Below, piece after piece: positions 35,301 to 47,470 of a stretch of DNA of 64,000 nucleotides (the first letter of the stretch is position 1; each line of letters starts with the position of its first letter). The notes under the pieces were generated by a model that was not told where the DNA came from, did not search any database, and saw only the letters and a program-made list of their open reading frames with translations. Made by a program: the position numbers and the translations under genes. Origin of the DNA: Lepas anatifera (lineage: Eukaryota; Arthropoda; Thecostraca; Lepadidae); contig JAOTON010001900.1 in NCBI GenBank assembly GCA_034440635.1, positions 62,001-126,000 of the forward strand, in the 5' to 3' direction.

Positions 35301-36903
35301 CTAGGATATGATATACTTATCAGTAATATTTATCAAGGTATAATTTTTTATAACGGTTCTGAGGAAGGTTTTACTCATAGGGACATCTTCCAGTCTTCTA
35401 ATTTTGCTAGCTATAATCTTATTCCATGCTCGTGGGGCCGATATAAATAGAGAAAACTTTCGATACATAGTGGGAGCAAACTGGACCTGGAAATGTTGCG
35501 TTTGTCTAATGACACGACCTAGAGGATCTTGCTGTATGACATTGATTTTGTCAGAGATAGCAGAGGGCAGAGAGCTAGACAAAAAGTCATGCATTATTTT
35601 TAATTGAGCCATTTCTACCAGGTCTGGGATTTTAAGTAAATTATATTTTCTGAAAAGAGGGTCTGTGTGAGCAAGGCGGTCGGTATAATAATAATTTTTG
35701 GGGCTTATCGACGAAGGTGGTCGGTCTTATCAATGATTTGCACTGCTTTTTCTGGAGCAATATGAGTTTGTTAAGGTGGAACTGGTATGTACTTCCGAAA
35801 ATAGGTAAACAGTATCTCGAATAAGGAAGAATAGGGGCAATGTAAAGCAGGAGGAGGTGACCTGGGTCCAGAATATGCTGTGCCCTACGCATGAGACCAA
35901 TGTTACGCGAGATTGTGTTGGCGACTGCATGTATATGTTTAGTCCACTTCAGATTCTCACTTATGTGAACACCTAGATACTTTATAGTGAATTTTCGTTG
36001 CAACACGTCATTATTAATTCTAATGGCAATATTGTCGGTAAGGCAAGAGGAAAAAAGCTGATAAGTGGATTTTTTAGTGTTGAGTGTCAGCCGATTGCAG
36101 CAGAGCCAGGTCGAGATGTCTGATAGACTTTGGTCAATTTGGGTTTGGAGGTCTGTTAAGTTAGGTGCTGTAAATAATAGGGCAGTGTCACCTGCAAAGA
36201 TGTAGAATTTGGGATTTTGCGAGAAATTAGCCATGTCATTTACATATATGAGAAAGAGTAGAGGACCCAGAACACTTCCCTGTGGAACTCTAAGGTAAAC
36301 CGTTCTAGGACAGCTAGATTTTTGTGAGTTATATTTGACTATTTGTGCTCGATTGGAAAGATATGATTGAAAAATTTTTAAAGTGGTATCCTGAATTCCC
36401 CAAAACCTTAATTTAGAAAGAAGAATTCCGTGATTTACTGTGTCGAAAGCACGACTGAAATCAAGGTATATTGCAAATGATAACAACTTAAAGGCAAGAG
36501 CAGCAGTTATATCATCATACAATAAGGCAATTGGCATGTATGTGCTGCGTTTTTTCTGGAATCCAAATTGGTTTTTGTACAGCATGTTAATTTCAGACAG
36601 GTATTCAGTGAGCTGGGCTCCCACAATTTTTTCGAATACTTTTGCAAGAACAGGAGGGATTGATATAGGGCGATAATTTGTGAATTTAAATTGGTTTCCA
36701 GATTTGAAGATAGGAACAACAAGTGCAGTTTTAAATGCATCTGGAAATACCCCTTTGCAGAGACAAACGTTAAACAAATACGTGACTTGTGGTGAAATGA
36801 CAGGGATTATTAATTTAAGAATTTTCGAGCTAATTCCATCATATCCAGGTCCTTTATTACCAAGGGATGCAACAAGCTTTTGAACATATTCAGTATTTAC
36901 CAT
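35301..36903 (-). pseudogene. reverse transcriptase of the same element, active site FAGD
   Basis: The 420-codon frame 36903-35641 shows NYRPIS at residues 76-81, LDFSRAFDTVNH around 147-158, VPQGSVLGPLLF around 206-217 and, where YADD or FADD is expected, FAGD at residues 236-239 (glycine codon at 36190-36192, GGT instead of GAT). Losing this aspartate should abolish polymerisation. The protein tail continues in another frame with THTDPLF-type residues near 35670 and MAQLKIMHDF (35612) to a stop at 35301; the frameshift lies in an A/T-rich run near 35700. Otherwise this is the most intact RT in the window. Confidence 0.9.
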
Positions 36904-36942
36904 ATGGAATTGAAAGCGTTGTGGAGTTGGCTCACCCAGGTA

Positions 36943-38415
36943 CTAGTGAGGATGTGAAGTGGACTGTGGGAGAGAATTATCAAGCTTTGCTGCTACTGTT
37001 GAGAAGTAATCATTGAACCCATCTGCAATTTGAACAGGGTCGCTTATGTAATGATCGTCGACATTGAATTGAACCGGTGCATCATTTTTAGTTTTGTTTT
37101 TGCGACAAACAGTGAGTAATGTAGCCCAGATTTTCTTAGGATCAGATTTTTCTTCTTCCAGTTTCCTTTGATAATAAAGGTTACGGGCTGTTCTGATAAT
37201 ATTAGTGAGACAATTACTATACAACTTATAAGAGATTTCGTCATTTTTAGTGCGTGATTTTATGAACTTTTTGTATAGATCAGCTTTCTTGTTTACACAT
37301 CGTAGGAGACCATACGATATCCAAGGCTGAATTGGTGTGGACCTACGATTACTGTTACTTGAAGAGAGATGAACAATCTCTTCACTAAGTGTCTTCTGTA
37401 ATATTTGAGCTGCCAATTGAGGGTCATTTATGGTTGTAAAATTTTGGAGTTTTAAAGTAATAGCCTGCTTAAGTTGATCAATTTTTCTAAAGTCAAAAGA
37501 AAGCATTGGTTTTGGAGTTTGGTCAGGCTTAGTAATATTTGAAGTAAGTGTTAATCCAATAGGAAGATGATCACTAAAATTGCTTATCAAAACATGAAGA
37601 TTTTACAATAGAGCTGTATTTACAGAAAAAGTTATCAATGAGAATCTGGCTTTCTGCAGTGATTCTGGTCGGTAGTGAAATGCAAAGGTGGAATCCCTGC
37701 GCTGCTAATGAATGCACAAAACTTGAGATATGATCGCTTGCAGATGAGTTCAAGATGTCAAAGTTATAGTCGCCCCCATTATACAAATTTTTTGCTCAAG
37801 TGATATTTTTTCAATAGTCTCTTCTAAGTGATTTAGGTAAATTGCAGATGGGTAAGATGGTGATCTATATATTGATCCGACTAGCAGCCGAAAAGGAAAA
37901 ATATTATGAATTTCAAGGTAGACTGACTGGTGCTGAAATACATTGGACTCCAGGTCACCCCTTCTGTTATATGCCATGTGTTTGCAAATGAATATACCTG
38001 CACCCTTTCCCTTGTAATTTGATGGACAGGTGATTTCCAGAACATAATCAGGGAGTTGGTATGAATTTACAAGTTCTGATGGTAGCCATAATTAAGTAAC
38101 TAGTATTACTGAGGGTTTATCTTTAAGTTCAGCAATGAGGGCCTGAAGTGATTCAAAGTTTTTTGGGAGAGACCTTATATTAACATGCAGTATTGAGAAA
38201 CTGTGAAGCGGATTGCCAATATTATAGGAATCAATTGTGTAGTAGTTGCAATTTTCTAGCAAATGTTGTAAGTTCGAATGTTGGGAACCTTCATGGTCAA
38301 GTGTAGAAAGATCTGGAAGGAATCTTAAGTTTGTATTAAATAGTGAGGATTCTTGAATCCTTAGAGGGAATTTAAACAAAGTGCAAAAGCAAACAATCAA
38401 ACAGTACAACAGCAA
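36943..38415 (-). pseudogene. endonuclease and linker of the same element, three frames
   Basis: SILHVNIRSLPKNFESL near 38190 is the usual N-terminal block of this endonuclease type. GSIYRSPSYPS follows near 37860, a GDYNFDIL motif (usually GDFN) near 37770, and NFSDHLPIGLTL (the S-D-H catalytic triad block) at the start of the 37590-36943 frame. The last of these frames continues 215 codons as the linker, with an RKLEEEKSDPKKIWATL-like segment near 37140. Frame changes near 37980, 37780 and 37590 disrupt the domain. Confidence 0.8.
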
Positions 38416-38600
38416 AACAGGAGTTTACAGGTAAAGAGCAATATGATCCTAGCAATAGCTTAACACCAAACTTGAGTACAGTAGCAGGTGGACCAATCAT
38501 ATCACAATATCAAGGGGAAGGCAACCAAAACGGTTCAAGTAATTTCAGAGAAATATCCTAATTGAAAAGGCAGGCTGGGAAAAATGAGAATTACAATCAA

Positions 38601-39630
38601 CTACAGAATGAAATAAACCAAGAAAGCCAGACATGAGGATTCCACATCATCAACGGCACCAGTCAGGGACATTGGTGAGGCAGGGCAAGCCCCAATGGAG
38701 TCAACATGAGCAGCCATGCCAGGCGGCGGCAGGCGGAGGGGCGGGTGAGTAACCTCCCGCACATCAGGTGGTAATTGGTTCGAATGCAGGGATGAACCCC
38801 GCACAAGCTGCTCACCATTGGGTGACCTACTCAACTGAGTAACCATGGAGGGCCCCACTCCAGCAGAAGCTGTCCCTGCACTAGGCACAGGGCAGTCACC
38901 CAAAGCAAGGGTCTCCTCCTCAGAGGGACCAGAGGCACCCGCCACAGATGAAGGCTTGGTCACATCCAGAGGCGGTCCCCCCCCCGAGAGTCCCCATCAC
39001 CCGCCACATGTGAGTCAGTGATGCCTCTCACTCCCCCCACAGCACCAGGACCTACCCCAACTGAACTCCCCCTCCCCTCCTGTGAACCATCACTTTATCA
39101 GGGAGAGAAGCCCGTTCACGGTTCAGGCCTGGGGCGCCACGGAGGGACACACTGTCACGAGCAGGATCAACACTCCATGGGCCAGCACCTACCCCACCTG
39201 CACTCCTCCTTCCCTCCTGTGGAACCATCACTTTATCAGTGAGAGAAACCCGTTCACAGTTCAGGCCAGGGGCGCCACGGAGGGACACACTGTCACGAGC
39301 AGGATCTACACTCCGTGAGCCAGGTGGACCACTCCCGCCACGCACTGGCCCGAACCGCTGACATATCTGGAGCATTTCCCCCTCTGTGGCACCAACATTT
39401 AGCTCAACTGGCTTTGAATCAGCTTTGATCCTGATGAAGATTCTCCCCATGTTGGTGTAGTATGAGAGGAAAGGCATTTTGTCCTTGGGTGAGTAGAGTC
39501 TCTGCAGGATCTTCACCACTTGGAGGCGCTCAGGGGTGAGACTCTCATGAACGGAGAGCCCATACTGGACAGGCTTTACCCTTTGTCTGTATATATGATT
39601 CTTTTCATCAAGGTAAGCAAATCTGACCAA
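38601..39630 (-). pseudogene. ORF1 protein C-terminal half with an internal duplication
   Basis: The frame 39630-39052 starts VRFAYLDEKNHIYRQR and has the pattern of FP25K-like ORF1 C-terminal domains: ESLTPERLQVVKILQRLY followed by YTNMGRIFIRI. It then contains two 46-residue in-frame copies of a SVDPARDSVSLRGAPGLN-type unit (138-bp direct repeat, about 39042-39317). The frame shifts at a run of nine C residues near 38972-38980, after which 38963-38601 continues as a Pro/Ser/Gly-rich tail. The N-terminal half of ORF1 is missing or unrecognisable upstream of 39640. Confidence 0.65.
39042..39317. repeat. 138-bp tandem duplication within ORF1
   Basis: Two copies starting at about 39042 and 39180, offset by 138 bp (the word CACTTTATCA is at 39091 and 39229), with few differences. 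The unit length is a multiple of three, so the frame is kept. Confidence 0.85.
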
Positions 39631-40010
39631 GATGACTTTCCTATTTTGGAGTCAGTGTCAAGCTATGATAGTTTCGTGACTTCACGTGATATGTGGGGAA
39701 TTTTGTACCCGGTTAGGACACGGGCACAAAAGTTAATTATTTTCTGTATGCGATGAATTTATATTTCAACGCACGTGAGGACAATGGTAATCGACAGCCA
39801 AATGGCTCCCGATTTTTGACGCACTACGGACGCCAGGTGGCCAAATACACAGTGAAGTCCTGCGTAATTCCGGTATGATGGACCCGGAGTGAAATGGGTG
39901 TCATTTCCAAAAAATGGCTATAATTCATGTTCGTTCAAGCCTTATGAACTTTTCTGAACATGAAACCAATCCCAGTCTCACCTAAAGCGTAACATAACAT
40001 TTGCCCTCGC

Positions 40011-42760
40011 CAGTGTCCCAAAACAGGTTTTGTGCTAGGGTGTTGAGTGGAAAATTCAGCGCAGAATGTGAGGCGAGCGAGTGGAAAATTCTCCTCAGAA
40101 TGTATGGTGGAGTGAGAATTGTCCAATTTGGCTGCTCAGAGGGTGAAATCTCAGAGCCCTTGTTTGAACTGAAGGATGGATGTTTCATTTAATTTTGCCC
40201 AAAACAAATTAATCCTCCCGAACGAGCACTGTTTGACTATAACTATGTTTAAATTTTGGGTTAAGCAGGTGAATCTTTACCAACCGTTACCCTCTGATGC
40301 AGTCTCAAATTGTTATATGAGGCATTGAGAGGTGCCACCAAAAATAGCTTTTGAGGGCCTCTCTCAGACCAGCCTTTGGGGGAGAAAACTCTGGGAGCCC
40401 CCAAGAATGACATTTGTGGGCTGAAGATAAACTCTTGGGGGTTTCCCTTGACAATAGACTCCTGTTAGGTATATGGTTTCTTCTCTATATATATATATAT
40501 ACTTGCTCACCTTCACATGAATATGCTTTCTTTCTATCTAATCAATAATGCAATAGTGATTTGTGGGCACTATTTGGTCTTACTAGGTTGGTGAGCCCCC
40601 TAAGCCCAAATAACTAACTGTTTCCATTGTTGTAGAAGCGTCACGGAGCTAAAGTAAAGGTGTCTTGTCGTGGAGCTGCTATTTCAAATTCTGGCTCATT
40701 TGTCTCTTGCTGGTCACCTTTTTAGAACATATTCTAAATCCATTTTTTAAACCATCTTAGTTTATCATAAGTTTATAAAAAATATTGTACGCAAACAAGA
40801 AAACAGACACATTTTTTGTAAATATCGAAAAACAGCCTGGCTTCAAAGTTTAAAGATACCCCATTTATATATTGCATGTAAAAACGGCGTTTTTATAAGT
40901 CCACGCCTTAGACCAACCATACAAAAATTGCCGATGTTTTAAGAATAAATGGATGCGTTTTTGTGGCCAGATAATTTCATTTGGTGAAAATATAGGGCTT
41001 TCAGTTATTCAAATACCGGACACTTCCAGTTCAAGTTAAATATCGGCGTATTTATACCTAGGGTGTCGTAGGGTGTTCTGAGTGGATTTGGGTGTCACAC
41101 GCCGTGGACGCAACAATGAAGGCCTGGTGCGGATAACATTGATTTTTATAGCAATAAATGGTCAATTTTCTATGGTAAAAACTCCAGAAAACATGGTGCT
41201 TGCCATCAAAGTTTCAAGATAATTGGTTTTAACGCCAAGACGACCAAAAATGACTTACTCTTCTTGGTACCAAAAATACAGGGTTAATTTTTCATGAACG
41301 TAAACCTAGAACTCATATAAACAGATGAACTGCGTCCCAGAAATGGATCTTCTAAAGTGGTCAGCTCATTTTTTTTGGTAGTAAAAAGCTAGGGTGTCTA
41401 ATTTTCCACTCACTTATTTTGTGAGTGGTGGAATTTAGTGCCGGTGTTCACCAATCGGAACTTTCTCCGAGGCCACTGAGTGCCTTGCCCGCGCCAGAAA
41501 TTCGATTTTCCGGTTCCACGAAAATCGATGGAGATAAGGATGCCAGGTATAATTCGGCAGAAGAAAGAAAATTGCCAAATTTTCTTTAAGAAAGGCCAAA
41601 GTAGCTCGAAACAGCCGAGCTAATTTGGACATTTTCTTATCCATTCTGCTTTCTTTAGGTAAAAATGCTGACATTCACTTTCCGGTGGCAGTTGGTAGAG
41701 CAGGCAATGAAACTGGCCCTTAGTCAAGTTACATTACCCCGTGTGATTAGTAGGCAGGGTATATCATTGCATGGTTGATATTTATTATTAAGTATTATTA
41801 CGGTAGCATGACCGTGAAGTACATGGAACACAGTGAATACAGTGAACACAGTAAAGGACACAGAACACGCTCTGGGTTTTGCGTTACTATTATTGCATCT
41901 GTCTCCTATCCATGCCGTTGGTACATTACATATTGTGTGGTGTTCGCGTGGGACGCAATCTTGAAGGGCTGGTGGGGTAAAATGGTGTTTTTGAGCGCGT
42001 AGACGGCAGGGGGAAATGGCAGCTCAATATAATTCGCTACTGGTTAGATGAAGTAGCTGAGGTAGGCATGGGAGGTGGTACCTTTCCACTGAAATTAGTT
42101 AAGAGAGGGTAGAAAATGTTCTATAAAGATACCATACACTACTTGGGGCCGTCAGGGTACAGGTACCACTTCCTATATATTCATAAGTGGTATGTAGTCG
42201 GAAATCTTTTGAATCATTACATGACAAAAGATTATGCTCTTTGCCTATATGAATATTCTTATGTGTGCTCGTTTGCGTGCTCTCAACAAGGTTGTTCACC
42301 TCTCTTGGAATGTTGTGGTGTACATTCAATGCCCATATTTATATGTTTCCACTGAGGTTCATATGCAAAATCAATGTGAATGTCTCAGATCTGAAGTAGT
42401 GAGAAAGAAGCACGTCTCATCAGCGAAGTGAGTTGTATTTCTATGTTAAACCATTGCGAGCACATATTTCATTTACTAATTCTTTCTCAGGTCTGGAAGA
42501 AAAGACAGGAACATGTCCACAATATTTGTATGTTTGTGTATATGTTGCAGATAGCCACTTAATGAGGTTGTTGTCTGTTCACCATCAGGTAATATTCTTC
42601 CTGTGAAAAAGAAAGAAAACTTAAACAATTATGTATTGGGTAACTAGAATCACGACTGAGAAATGAGTGTAAAATTGAGCTAAAAAGTATCAAAGTGAGT
42701 GGAAAATTCTACTTGATTGGGTGTCATTCTGCACCCAGTACCCCATGTTTTGGGACACTG
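40011..42760 (+). mobile_element. hAT-like non-autonomous DNA transposon, 2.75 kb
   Basis: The ends are CAGTGTCCCAAAACA and TGTTTTGGGACACTG, perfect 15-bp inverted copies. They are flanked by GCCCTCGC (40003-40010) and CCCCTCGC (42761-42768), an 8-bp target duplication with one mismatch, as expected for hAT elements. Subterminal copies of GAGTGGAAAATTC occur at 40048, 40079 and 42699, with inverted or diverged forms near 41405, which may be transposase binding sites. No transposase frame is found; the longest frames inside are under 80 codons. Confidence 0.8.
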
Positions 42761-42876
42761 CCCCTCGCCCACCACCATCATGTATTCCTCACACTTCCAC
42801 ACACATGAGGTGGCCTTTAAAGTGTTGTCGTGATGAGTATGAAATGATTATAAACTGTGGAAAGAGATGGTAAGGA

Positions 42877-43545
42877 TTAGGAAAGGTGGGGATAAAGAAG
42901 ATGGGATTCTACCTGGAAGGGTCGCTGCAGCCACAGGCGCATGCGCTCACATCCTCCAGGTAGAGTAAGGATAAGGACAAGGATGAGGTACCGGTCAAAA
43001 AAAAAAAAGACAGACACACACAGAGACACAATCGCACACACACTTCGAACATTTAAACTAAAACAATATGAGGATGGAAATGTTTGATTCTTCGGCTTCG
43101 TACTCATTCTGTCTTCGATCTGATCAATTTCGTTGATTGTTCTCCATCTTGTCTGCGACAGCGTTGACCGCCATGGTTCACTGTTGTTCAATAGTTGCGT
43201 TTTTTTATTTTCCCTAATCTCCAATGCTGATGTCCTCTTTCCCAAAACTTGTTTTTCTTGTTTTCTAAAATTAGCCATCTTGAAATATTTCAATGTTCCC
43301 GCCGTAGAAGTTTTTTCTTGAAGGAGCTCACAAAAACACGTGAAACGCAACACAAAATCAAGAAGAAAAATAAGCGACGAAAAGACAATAGAAGGCCAAC
43401 AAATCATGATTTTATTCTTATTTTTATCTTCCTCTTGCTTGCACCAGAGACGGTCGATGTGAATGAAAATTAGCACATAATGTAGCCAAAGTAATGTATC
43501 CTTCACCAGTATGGTATCATTGCTGAATTTGAATTTGAACACCAC
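42877..43545 (-). other. 222-codon open frame of unknown nature
   Basis: This is the longest minus-strand frame between the hAT-like element and the next transposon. It has two hydrophobic stretches (residues around 20-30 and 50-75) and a hydrophilic middle rich in Lys, Glu and Asn. A second hydrophobic stretch near residue 170 derives from an A-rich/T-rich run, which suggests chance. I do not recognise it, and a run of poly(A) plus AC repeats inside argues against a real gene. Confidence 0.15.
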
Positions 43546-44671
43546 GGTTCGATTAGACCCTTTCCATTTGCTTCAAAGCGAAAAAAGTTGTGGTTTTGAC
43601 AACGAAGCCCATGGCAGAGAGCTCCAATTCAATTTTATAAATATTGGCCAAATTTAAAGCCTGGTTTACGCCCATTTATGGAAATAGGGGTCATTTCAAA
43701 GCCCAGCATCGAAATCTTAGCGTCTTACTCATTTGTTTGATCTAGGAACATAAATTCGGCACAGAATGGTCTTAACCCTAGCCTCGGTGGGGAGTGTTTG
43801 AACACCCCCGTCGTGTTTTTTTCCAGCGGCATGAAAAAACAGCAGCCCGCAGCGCCGCTGTCCTTGGCACACATTATTCTCCATCAATTCCGCACCTTTC
43901 CAAAAAATTTTAAGGTTGGGTCATCTCAGGTCAGGTTACCAGTGCAGGTCAAGTGACCTCATCTCCAAAAATTTTGAAGGTGCCATAAGTTAAGATATGG
44001 GTCAATCTTTTGGATTGTTCGGGGATTTTTCATATTGATGACCTAAGGCCAAGTACGGACCATGACCTCTCCGTTAGGAATACATGGGAAAAACAGAAAT
44101 TGGGCTTTTTGTGTAGATACGGCTGAAAATACCTTTATATTCTCCAAATCGTAGTATCCTGGGCCCCTTTCTAGGTTCATGTTGCAATTTTTTACCTGTG
44201 ACCTCTTGAGAGTTCACCTGGGGTTACTTAAACACTTTTCATACTTAGGTCAATAACTGCATGAAGTGATGTTGCATATTTCATTTTGATATCATTGCGT
44301 TTTGATTGCTATTGCAAGTCGATTGTTTGCACATTGACCATGCTAGGTTAAAAAGTGAACTTGACCTGACCTGAGGTCAGGTCGTTTTCGTGTTTTGACC
44401 TAGTATGGTCATATTACACATCATTTGATTCACTGTGACGAGAGGAAGCGAATGGTGCAAAAATGATTTTAACTCAACTCTGTCAGACGCCAGATCCCAA
44501 AAACATTACTCTAACATACAACCTTCTTTGACCTGTCATGACCTCAATATTGATCTGAACCCAAAAATGACTGATTTATTTTCTTGATAGATTTGTATAA
44601 GCTATTCACCAGCTTCCGTGTTTTTTTTTCGCTATCCCGCATAGGAGCCGAGTTCGAGGGGGATGTTTGAA

Positions 44672-46398
44672 TAGGGGAAAGTGTCCATAATACGCACAGT
44701 GCCTAATGACGCACGATCGCAAGAAAAATGCCCTTAGACGGCAGCATAATCCAGATCCAGTCAGTTGACCATGTTTATCACACTAGATGGTCTTTCGTTG
44801 CTGCATCGCCAACGTGTTCAGACGTTTAAGTGGGGGCCGGTGGTTTTATTCGAGTGTTTGATGGAAGGATGTTTTTCTGAAAGTCGTGAAAAATGGCGTC
44901 TTGTTAATTACAATGTCTCGAAAATCATCGTTTACTAAGCATTCATATTGTTCAGGGAATTTTACCTACAGCGACAAAACGTACAGAAAGGAACAGTCTT
45001 TCGATGTTTTAGGGTTGTTTTGATTATGCACAGCTGGATTGAGCACAAATACCGAAAAAAATGGATTGTGCGTCTTCAGAACATGGGCCTAATTACGTAC
45101 AAATCGAGTGTTCCTTATCGCGCACACGTCAAATTTGACATCCATTCGGGAAGAAAATTATTTATTTTAGAATCAAACTGTCATTGTGTTAAACAAACTG
45201 TTTTATTTATCTACCTCTGCCACATTTTTAACCATAGGCGTCGCCAGAAATGCTAGTAGGGCTATGAATATATAATGATGTCCAAATTAGCTGCGAGGAA
45301 CCCGCACGTTTATGCATGGTAAATGTTCAACAAAACGGGGAGATGGCCCAACATAGACGTAGGAACTGTGCGGCATTGGATCCCCTCCCCCACCACTTCT
45401 CTGCGGTGGGCCCCCTGGATGATCACAGTTTTAATCGTTATATGAAACATGAAATAAACAGACCCGATAGAATATCTGAGGGACCTCTTTAGGCAATCTG
45501 GCGGCTCCCTGGGTTTGTTTTGGGGCACCTTACCTGATCTGGGGCCCTCTGGACTGGCCAAAGACACTATGAGCAGATCGGGCACCCTGAGCTTGTTTTG
45601 GGCTCCTTGAACTGGCCTATCTGGGGCCTCAGAGCTGTTTTGAATGTAATTATTTTCAAAACCCCTGACCTGATCTAGGACTCCCTGAGTTGGGCTGATG
45701 GCTCATGAGCTGATATGGTGTCACCGCGCTGATGTTTTAGATCTCAGAGCGTTTAGAGCCTTATTGACACCGATGAGTGATTTTAAATTCCTCCACAAAA
45801 TGGGATCCCTTTGGTATCCCCTGGTCTGGCCCCATCTAAGCGATTTCCTCCACTTTTTACACGTGGTTTTTTCCTGTGGTCCAATTGGCTCACCACTACA
45901 CCCCTATTCCCAAACCTTTTCTCTGCCCTTATTCCAGATATTTCCTTTCCAGATCCTGTGCCCACACCACAAGACTCTCTGATGGCAAGACTGAAGAGGA
46001 ACGAGTGCTAGATTCAGGAACAGGCAAAGACCAAAAACAGAGTATAAAAAATAAATATAATAACATAAAACTAAAAATAATAATCCACAAAATTCAATGA
46101 TACCATACAATACATTGCGATAGTATAGTTATCTGATGACTTGGTAAGGTCAGTAAGAGTTGTTGTGGGAAATTATGCACGCAGATTCAACGGGGTGTGC
46201 GTAATCAGGCACGAATGCAGACTGTTCATAAAACTGTTACCAAGCAATGACCATGACAGCTAAAACTTCTGTATTCTGGCAGATGTTAGGCAACACATCG
46301 AACTAATGTATTACGAGTTTTCTTGCCTCAGGGCTTCTTCATCTCGGAGCAATTCCTATTTTTCCGTTAGGTGTGCGTAATTAGGGCTCTTTCCCCTA
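44672..46398 (+). mobile_element. 1.7-kb transposon nested in the end of element E1
   Basis: The ends TAGGGGAAAGTGTCCATAAT and its right-hand counterpart TAATTAGGGCTCTTTCCCCTA are imperfect inverted copies that both lead into ACGCAC words (TACGCAC left, GTGCGTA right). The 16-18 bp on either side together rebuild the inverted end of E1, which confirms the boundaries. Inside are a 102-codon frame without motifs (44948-45256), a reverse-oriented AGCTCAGG-type satellite block (45480-45740) and no transposase. The superfamily is undecided. Confidence 0.65.
45480..45740. repeat. AGCTCAGG-type satellite in reverse orientation
   Basis: Words such as TGATCTGGGGCCCTCTGGACTGG and CCTGAGTTGGGC match the inverse of the satellite at 10780-11330, so this transposon carries or captured a piece of it. 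Confidence 0.45.
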
Positions 46399-46450
46399 CC
46401 CTCCCCACCAAGGGGAAGGTGGCTCGGAGGCCCACCGTGGCGGGGGTTGA

Positions 46451-47180
46451 TAAAATATCAGCGATTCACATATAAAGTTATTTCTAAAAAAATGACAGAA
46501 AATGAGGTGTATGAGCTTACTTCATTCAAATAAAATGATATTGCTTCTTGGAATTGTACGTTCCGCGTCGCCACATTTCGTTTGGGCCGTGCGATATTAC
46601 GCATGGATGTAATGGTGTGTGCCAAGGGGTACCGAAGCTGCCCATTTGTACCGGGCTGTGGCGGTTCAGGACTTCATTTGAGGGGGCCAGGGGGCTCGGG
46701 CTTCTCACCAACGTTGACTCTGATCAGCCTCCGCCTATGCATTAACTATAGACAATCAGACATTTCGGGGGAGCTTAAGCCCCCTCAGCCCCCCTCCTTG
46801 GTCCCGGGTATCTGATGTTGAATAATATTTACCCGCTCAATCTAATGCCTTCGAGTGTGTGCTTCTAGCATGAGTTCCTGCTCACAGGGTTGACCTTAGG
46901 TTGACTCTTTGACCATTGACCTTCCAAATTAAGTCAAGGTCAGTGACTTCAAATGACCCTATGTGAAATGTAACAGTATGCATAGAACCATCCAATCGCA
47001 TTAGAAGCAGCTCAGCTTACAAGGTGTGCTATTTCGCGACACTCGACGTGGAGTTTAGTTAACCGCCGATCCAACAGATGGCGGGCGTGGGCGCAGACTG
47101 TGGGTAATTGAAGGGTCATTATCACCGGCGACTGCAGCGTCAAGAGGAGCCAGTGGACTGCGTTAGGGTTTTCGATGTCA
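46451..47180. other. unassigned region with two repeat scraps
   Basis: A reverse piece of the CAGTGGCGGAT-type MITE lies at about 46725-46800 and an AGGTCA/TGACCT-rich scrap at 46875-46960. No gene is seen. Confidence 0.35.
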
Positions 47181-47189
47181 AACAGCTGG

Positions 47190-47470
47190 GGACATCGAAT
47201 CTCCCCCGGGTATGGCGAGGGTGAAGACTACCTCGCGTATGGAGAGGGTGAAGAATACCTCGGGTACGCAGACTTGTTGAATCGCGACTCAGAGTCACTC
47301 TGACTCTGAGTCGACTCAGTTTGAGTCGACTCAGAATTTTCAAGTCAGAATCGAGTCGACTCACTTCCGGATTTGGGTTTAGTCGGAGTCGACTCAACTG
47401 CTTGACAAATTAAGTCGAGTCAGAATCAGTGTTGGCCTCCAAGTGTGAGTCAGAGTTGAGTCGACTCAAT
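47190..47470 (+). repeat. GAGTCGACTC-rich block with three 27-bp units
   Basis: Two to three units of GTATGGCGAGGGTGAAGA type (about 27 bp) are followed by GCAGACTTGTTGA and then by many copies of the palindrome GAGTCGACTC. It is a third, partial copy of the arms of the inverted repeat at 48317-49056. Confidence 0.65.

Larger units (their letters stand above)
35301..39640 (-). mobile_element. nearly full-length dead non-LTR retrotransposon (CR1/Jockey-type)
   Basis: On the minus strand the order is ORF1 C-terminal part (39630-38601), endonuclease (38415-37574), linker (37590-36943), reverse transcriptase (36903-35641) and C-terminal segment (35612-35301). Endonuclease, RT and tail sit in different frames, and the RT active site is mutated, so the copy is inactive. 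The 5' boundary is not visible; the 3' boundary lies somewhere below 35300. Its ORF1 is related to the remnant at 1-856. Confidence 0.85.
43772..46450 (+). mobile_element. AGGTCA-rich TTAA-type element, copy E1, with its right end split
   Basis: The left end reads TTAACCCTAGCCTCGGTGGG and continues AGTGTTTGAACACCCCCGTC. The inverted match is found in two pieces: GAGGGGGATGTTTGAA at 44656-44671 and CCCTCCCCACCAAGG at 46399-46413, separated by a second transposon. The far right tip reads GCTCGGAGGCCCACCGTGGCGGGGGTTGA (in two words, 46432-46450). The interior has dense AGGTCA/TGACCT words, including the 21-base everted pair at 44363-44383 shared with copies C1 and C2. No coding capacity. Confidence 0.65.

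Noticed and set aside
42877..43545. 222-codon gene candidate
   Set aside because: Contains poly(A) and AC-repeat stretches, no motif, and no splice or promoter support; kept only as a low-confidence note.
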